Shown: piece after piece, positions 57,636 through 64,000 of the stretch
Layout: every line of letters begins with the position of its first letter
Numbering within the stretch: position 1 is the stretch's first letter
Source: Melastoma dodecandrum
Lineage: Eukaryota > Streptophyta > Magnoliopsida > Myrtales > Melastomataceae
Assembly (NCBI GenBank): GCA_029817715.1
Contig: JARUPY010000164.1
Coordinates: 1,492,001-1,556,000, forward strand
Length of the DNA: 64,000 nucleotides
Reading direction: 5' to 3'
The notes under the pieces: model-generated
The model's input: only the letters and a program-made list of their open reading frames with translations
Databases searched by the model: none
Told to the model about the DNA's origin: nothing
Position numbers and translations under genes: made by a program

Positions 57636-59233
57636 TATTTGTGGAGCGACTTGGAATTCCAAAATCGAGGGTTAAAGTTCCATACCAGCAGTCGATGTGC
57701 TTTGGAGAAAAAGAAAACATGTCATGAAAAATACGCGATGGTCTTAAATACAGTTTGGTAAAAATATTAAAGGGCCACAATGCCACTGAAACCTATGATT
57801 TCTCACTATTGAACTTTAAAAATTGATTAAAAATATATTTTCCAGCATCACATTGTATATTCTTAATGAAGACTGAAATCTCGGATATGGAAGAATATGA
57901 TAAACAAATAAAAAAAGGAGCATTTGGTGTCATATCTTGTAGTATTTTCAAAAACAAAACTAATGTTCTTTGTTCATCGTTCAGTGACAGAGTTGAAAAC
58001 GTAAAATCTATTTAAGCATTTCGTAATATTAAAACTTGTCGTGAAATTATATAACCAACGAAATTACAAGTCGTAACAAAATTTCTTTCATACTGGGCGA
58101 GCATTTTTCGAGCAGTTACACTTGTGGGACTGTAAAATGTAGGTCAAAGGGCACGGATCCTCAGCCAAGTGAAGCAACTGATCATCACAAGAGGGAATTC
58201 TCATTCCCTGCTGTCAACTGCCATTGTCATGCCACACATTGCACCACTATACATGTACGGTCTATTATGTCGGATATAGGATGTGGAACCAGATCATCAA
58301 ACTTGAACAAACGTCTTAGGTAAAGCGACGAAAAAAGAAATAAGAAGATGTCATTAATTTACAGGATTCCGGTTTTCAATTATCTCTTCATCTATGGGTT
58401 TGGCTCAAACATTTGATTTCAAACCTTAAAGTAACTTTGAGGTAAATATGCAATTGCAATCTAGTACTAGACTACGGCTGCCAATTAAGAACCGGCTTTA
58501 ATCACAAATAAAAAAACCAGTAGGATAAATGGACAAAAACAAAATGCAGCAATCGCAAAGTCAAAAAACAAAGTAGGATTTACTGTGGCAAAATCACTAA
58601 CAATCAGATGAGCAGAAACTATATCACCAAGGACCCGAATAGTAGTCTCAAACAAAGAGACCAATTCAGCAATAATGTAGCAAGAACACATCATTTGAGG
58701 CAAATGAGTGACTTTTAGTAAAAGCAAACGGTCTTTCGTACGGCAACCAATTTCACTTTCCCGCTGAAACAAAAATGGCATGCCACCACAAGCAGACACA
58801 GACAAAGGAAAGTAGGAAATCTAAAGAAAATTGAGACCGAAGGAGAGCCGGTTTATGCTTTGTTAAAGCCCCCTCCCCCCCGGCCTACACTCTTACATAA
58901 ATAGAGAAAAATGCATGATGCAGATCAGGTCTTACAACCAAATGAATGGACATTACAGCCATAATATGCCAACCTAGGTAAGGAAATCAACCGAATTGAT
59001 GTGGCTCGAATTGAAAATTCAAGTCAACCAGAATTGCGACACAATGGAAACACCACAACTAAATAAATAAAACAGAAAAAAGAACCAAATTACTCACAAT
59101 ATTTAACAGCAGATTTTTATCAATCCATTCAAGGGAAGAGGTGAATCCCTCACGATCGCCAAGCAAAGCCAGCGTGTCCAATGAATCAATCTTGTTTTAG
59201 AGGTCAACGTTCCCTCTCCATCCCACAAAAAGA
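57636..59233 (-). pseudogene. EDEM-type mannosidase exons, copy alpha-prime, with downstream exon kept
   Basis: Exons C (59190-59098), A (58668-58584) and B (from 58207) repeat those at 42227-41180. In addition the downstream exon (about 57700-57636, STAG then TLTLDFGIPSRSTN in broken frame) lies left of the duplication breakpoint at 57846. The left copy lacks this exon because gypsy sequence takes its place. Non-functional. Confidence 0.7.
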
Positions 59234-60581
59234 CCTCCATGCCGGGGACCCAAACATAGTCAGCAATTAATCTCAGTGAAGAGGGTTTTGGCAAAAAAAG
59301 GGAAGAAAGCAGGAAAGCACCTCGTCTCACAGCAACAGGGCTCCTTTCGAGGGGTGACAGCGTCAGAGATACCCGGCGGGGAGGAACAGAGATGGAGTTT
59401 ATGTTTGTATGAAACAATCGAGATCTATTAAATAATTGTAAAAAATATATATTACATTTTTTAAAAAAAGGAAAAGGAAATTTAAACAAAGCGAAGTTGG
59501 ACTCTGTTTCAAGTGTGTTCCAGAAAGCACCGCCTTCCCACAATTCCTAACACCTCTGGTTTCTTCTTGGTCGCGATTCTTTCTCAAAACCCATTCGTAA
59601 AAATGGATTCCTCCCCCTCACCACATGCGTCCACCTCCTCCTCCCCCGCCGCAAGGCCGACCGTGCTTTTGTCGAGCGGAAGGACCGACTTCTCCCAGTC
59701 CCCTGCTTTCAGAAACCCTAATCCGTCAAATCTCCCCCCAAAATTATGATGAGCACAACGGCCGAAATTCCCGCCATTGCTTTCTTGTTTTCCCCCCAAA
59801 ATGTTGGCCACCGCCCCCTCAACGGCTACCTCTCTGTCCTTATAACATCACTTGCCATCCCCTCCCACTCCTTCTTCCTTCTCCGATTACTCCCCCTCTA
59901 CCTTCCGTCTCAATTTCTCCAGCGGGTTTCGTTTTCCTCCATTGTGATCGGAATTTTGGGTTTCTCATCTCGCACTAGCATTGGCAAACGCTGATTGTGG
60001 TGGAATTTTGGGTAAATCTTCTGATTGTGGTGGTAAACGGTGTTTCTGTCAGAGTTTTTTTTTTTTTTCTCATTTAACGCTGCAAGAATCATGTAAATAC
60101 GAAACTCAGATGGTTTTTCTTGCTGGTGTTTGTTTCGTCTTCTTCTACTTCATCTTCTTCTTCTTGTGGGCATTGTGTTCGTGTCCTGTTTCATGGTTTT
60201 GTTGATGAAAATTTTGTATGATTTCTGTGTAATGGTATGCAGCAGCAGATCGTAATTTTCTTTTCTGTTTTGTGTTTCTTTTTCAATCATGGGGTTATTT
60301 TCCTTAATTATAAATTGTATGGAGGGTTGGTGAAGAACCGATTTGATGCTGTATTATGTCTTTGGATATGTCCTTTCCCATTCAATCTTTTCCACCTCTG
60401 CTCACAGTTCTCTTAATCCAGTTTGTCTTCATCGGTTCTGGATTTGCTTATAAACTCATAAGGTTTTTCTTTTAAGTGCTTTGCATTCCCGTGGTGGAAA
60501 TCAAATTTAGCAATCCTGGTTAGCCATTTCATTTGTCCGTTTTGCTTAAGAGGCTTGTTGTGACATGACAGGGATATCACG

Positions 60582-61154
60582 ATGACGAGGGAGATGTGTC
60601 ACTATTATGACATGGAGGCTACCGTTACTATGTCGTCGGGGAGATCGGTTTTCGCATTCCACGTTACACGATGTCACCAGTCTGCCAGTCTTGATATGTC
60701 CGTTGCGGAGCCAAAGACGTATCTAGTCGACTCATGGCATGAGATGTGTCCCGTTATCCTCTCCCGCCCTGGAGTCGTCGAGTGTGTGCTGGAGGCCTTC
60801 CTTTCAGACATAGGCGTGGAGCGCAATTTATTTCCTTCTATGGTATCCATCATATCGAGTGCCATGTCCACGGTGCCCGGCCCTTGCATTAGTGTGGATG
60901 TTACGCTGTACCTCTTCTCCTACGAAGAGCACTTTGGCAGGGAGGGTATATCTCCGTCGACTGAGGAATCCGCCGGCCCTTGTTCGATATGTCTTGAAGA
61001 CATCCATGGTGATCTTGGATCGAACGTGACCGAGTTGCCGTGCCTCCATGAGTTTCACACCGAATGCATAATTCGGTGGTTGTGTTCAGCGAACACAACC
61101 TGTCCTTTGTGTAGACGCCAGGTTGACGTGTCGAGAGATGAAATGTTTGAATAG
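60582..61154 (+). CDS. RING-H2 E3 ubiquitin ligase-like protein (right copy)
   Basis: Same 190-codon frame as at 43619. All eight zinc ligands are retained. I see one synonymous change near the start and one replacement (residue 185 Arg instead of Ser). Leader and intron sequence (59403-60570) is also conserved, including the CT-rich leader. Both copies could be active; their near-identity gives no sign of decay. Confidence 0.8.
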   Translation: MTREMCHYYDMEATVTMSSGRSVFAFHVTRCHQSASLDMSVAEPKTYLVDSWHEMCPVILSRPGVVECVLEAFLSDIGVERNLFPSMVSIISSAMSTVPGPCISVDVTLYLFSYEEHFGREGISPSTEESAGPCSICLEDIHGDLGSNVTELPCLHEFHTECIIRWLCSANTTCPLCRRQVDVSRDEMFE

Positions 61155-62413
61155 ATATGATTCAGAGTATTGTAGGATTAAGTGGCGTAGTGGCCTTCCC
61201 CTTTGAGAATTTGAGATCAACGCATGTACAGCTTACATTCCTTTAATAATAGGCTTTTTTGGATATTATTTTGAAACCGTAGACACGTGATGGAAAACCT
61301 TCCTAAAAAACTGCCCATCCACAAAATAAAAGAAGGATAGGAGGGGCGTAGGTTCACTCCAGGCGCGGAATGCATTCAGATACCATACAAATAGAAGAGT
61401 GGAACAATTTAGTGAAAATCAGCCATTGATCCTCTAACAAGCAGGCATGTAAACTATAATTGTCGGTCCGCAAGAGGTATGTATTGACTCGAAGGAGAAT
61501 TAAGCACAATGCTGTCCGGAATAGGAGATTAATCACAATACAGATCAGAAAATTTATTGACGGTCACAACTCTTGCAAAGGCATATAAAGCCCAACAAAC
61601 AATCATGGTATATTAGGGAAGCAAATGAGCAAATACTACATAAGTTATAAGCTATGCATCCACCCGCTGACCAAGCTACTTTTACAAATTGCAAAAAAAA
61701 CCTTTTCAGCATTTCCTTTCCATAAGGTATTGAGTGATTTTATGAGTCAAATACATTCATTTTGAAGGGAAGCCCCTAACCAACTTAGATGAGTATACGC
61801 TACCTGTACAATCCTAATTCAATGGCATCAGAAATGACTTGTACCAAATTGCCATTACAATTTCATGAAACCTCGTCTTTCCAGCTAAATTTCGGATAAC
61901 TTCACCATTTCTATTTAACTGTCAAATCGCTATTACATAATCATCGCATACAAAGAAATGCTATCATGAAATTGAACTTTCCAAATGCTACGTACTTTAT
62001 TAGCCATCGTCGAATGCAATTGAATATTTATAATATTTCATCGAATTTCATCAAAATTTGTATTTCAGACAACTCCATTAAAGTTAAAATACTAACTTAT
62101 ATAGATGCAAAGTAATACCACAAAAATTAATAAAATTTCTATCATGGAAAGAAATATATTTTTAGCACTTGGTTTGAGGTTTCATGGACTTTGTGGACGC
62201 GATTCTGCAAATAAATTTAAATATTTCCTGGCCGTAATAAGAGATCCAAACAAAGTCTAACGGTAGTCAGCGTAATTAATTTAGCATATGACGTCAGGTC
62301 TTTCATTATCTAAACAACAAATCGAAACATCTCCACAGTTAAGCCTAAGATAAGATAACAAGAACACTGCCCACTCCATGGAGCATAATATTATAATAAA
62401 CTACAATAGTAGA
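61155..62413. other. 3' flank of the RING gene, right copy
   Basis: Copy of 44192-45449, with no gene. Confidence 0.6.
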
Positions 62414-63074
62414 ACCAAGATCATTTGTGGAGCGACTTAGAATTCCAAATTCGCAGGTTAAAGTCCCCTTCCCCTACCACCAGTTGATGTGATCTGGAGA
62501 ATCATAAACCAAGACTTGTAACACCTACGATGGTCATACCTACCTTTTTCACAAAATGTTAAAGGGCAACAACGCCATCGTAACCGACGATTTCTTAGTA
62601 TTAAACCTTTAAAGTCGACCAAAATTAAATTCAACAACATCGCATTGTTGCTTCTGAATGGGGATCGGAACCTTAGATATGGTAGAATTTGATAGGCAAT
62701 GTTAGAATAAAATGAAAAGTACTTTCGTTGTTAATCAATACCATGCCGAAGATTCACTTACCCAAATGGCATGCCAACACACATAAAAAAGCAGCATGTG
62801 GTAGTAAATCATGTAGTATTTTCAAATACAAAACTATTGTTCATTGTTCGTCGTGCAAGGATAAATTTGAAACCGTAAAATCTGTTTAAGTAATTCTAAA
62901 TATTATAACTTGTCATAAAATTAAAAAACCAAGGATATTACAAGTCACAACGGAATTTCTTTCTTACAGGGAGAGCAATTACACCCGTGGGAGTGTCAAA
63001 TGCGAATAAATTTCTGCATGCCGAATCCTAAGCCAAGCCAAGCACTTGATCCTCATAGGAGTGAACCCTGTTCC
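62414..63074 (-). pseudogene. EDEM-type mannosidase relics, copy beta-prime
   Basis: Duplicate of 45450-46108 with several extra base differences around 62500-62570, the most diverged patch of the duplication. Confidence 0.6.
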
Positions 63075-64000
63075 CTGCAGTCAACTGCAAATTAAAAGCA
63101 CATAAATTAGATAGGAAAGAGAGGCAGTTGCCATCGTCATCACACCCATTGCAGTATACATGTACTGCCTCTGTAAATATATGCCAGATTTAGGAGATGG
63201 CACCACATCATCAAGCTTGAACAACTGTCTTAGGTCAAGTGACAATAAAAGAAATCAGAAGATGTCATTAATTTGCAGGATTCGTATTTTAAATTGTCTC
63301 TTTATCTAAAGATTTGGCTCAAAATTTTGATAAGTCCGTCATACAAGCCTTAAACTTGCTTTGCTGTAAATATGCAATCGCAATCTAGTGCTAACCTACG
63401 GCTTCAAATTAAGAACCGGCATCCATCGCAAAAAGAGAAAAAATATTTTACAGCAAGAAAGGTAAATGGAGAGACCAACAAAATGCTGTAATCTTAAATT
63501 TAGAAGACAAAGTAGAGAACCAACAAATGTAGGATTTACGGTGGCATGATGAAATAATTACGGTTTTCTGTTTGTATGAAATAAAGGAGTAACTTAAATA
63601 ATTGTATTTTAATTAAAGATTTGTATTGGTGTTTATGTGAGACTTGTTTTCTCATTTAACGCCGCAAGAATCATGAAAATAGGAAACTCGGATGGTTTTT
63701 CTTGCTGTTGGTTGTCTCTTCCTTTGCTTGTGGGCATTTTGTTCGTGCCCTGTTTTTTGGTTTTGTTGATGAAAATTTTGTATGCTTTCGGTGTATTGGT
63801 ATGTCGTATATTTCTGTTCCGTTTGTGTTTCAGACCCTTGACCAACCTAGAAGAGTAAACTCCACCTTGTACAAAATCCTATTTCAGTGGCAGAAGGATT
63901 GACTTGTACCGAAGTGCCGTTACAGTTCCATGAAACCTCATATTTTCGGCTTAATTTTGGATAAGTTCACCATTACTACTTATCCCTCGAATCTCTATTA
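63075..64000. other. Decayed beta-unit flank, right copy
   Basis: Duplicate of the sequence from 46109 onward, including the RING-leader relic at about 63606-63836. No gene. Confidence 0.6.

Larger units (their letters stand above)
57846..64000. repeat. Segmental duplication, right copy (continues past window end)
   Basis: Partner of 40883-47037. The match starts within CATCACATTGTAT and still holds at the last base of the window, so its full length is unknown. If the whole 16.96-kb period was copied, the right copy would continue for about 11 kb more. Confidence 0.95.

Noticed and set aside
1..64000. CRISPR arrays, rRNA, tRNA, telomeric or organellar segments
   Set aside because: None seen; the direct repeats present are microsatellites, transposon termini or minisatellite-like arrays, and no cloverleaf-type sequence stood out.

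Overview
The window is nuclear DNA from a flowering plant, most likely a eudicot. It carries spliced plant genes with GT-AG introns, TATA boxes and CT-rich leaders, set among many decayed retrotransposons, DNA transposons and MITEs. I cannot name the species. No rRNA, tRNA, CRISPR or bacterial-style operon was seen.

Layout. 1-5924 (minus): a plant pararetrovirus-like (Caulimoviridae-type) integrated element that runs off the left edge. One long frame carries a coat-protein-like part, CCHC knuckle, movement-protein-like domain, aspartic protease, reverse transcriptase and RNase H. It is broken by a single in-frame TAA. A further overlapping frame, with two CCHC knuckles and a lysine-rich region, continues past position 1. 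7588-10365 (plus): a PIF4/5-type bHLH gene whose leader holds a 4-codon uORF overlapping the start as ATGA. 11880-12703: a Mutator-like non-autonomous element. 14436-18120 (minus): an eroded Ty1/copia element. 19218-23879 (plus): a PAO2-like peroxisomal polyamine oxidase gene of 490 codons with a 90-codon uORF overlapping its start. 24446-25117: a second Mutator-like MITE with a perfect 10-bp target duplication. 25500-32712: hAT and gypsy remnants, diverged direct repeats and a hAT-like element. 32884-35078 (minus): a MATE/DETOXIFICATION transporter gene of 504 codons. 36028-38211: two foldback MITEs and a hAT-type MITE with a perfect 8-bp target duplication. 39930-40882: gypsy integrase and 3'-end remnant.

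The right third (40883-64000) is a tandem segmental duplication. At least 6.15 kb is repeated almost identically at an offset of 16,963-16,966 bp. Each copy carries an intact RING-H2 gene on the plus strand. On the minus strand lies a set of decayed exons that I recognise as GH47 EDEM-type alpha-mannosidase (plant MNS4/MNS5 family). These exons form an older three-copy array (alpha, beta, gamma). Copy gamma is split by an 8.4-kb repeat-rich insert (48185-56635) that has no recognisable coding domain. The recent duplication then copied the whole alpha-beta-gamma unit.

The genes look like independent housekeeping and regulatory loci: light signalling (PIF), polyamine catabolism (PAO2), export (MATE) and ubiquitination (RING). 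I see no shared pathway. The least ordinary features are the nearly intact pararetrovirus-like locus with its knuckle-rich overlapping ORF, the two start-overlapping uORFs, the EDEM exon array and the fresh 17-kb duplication.
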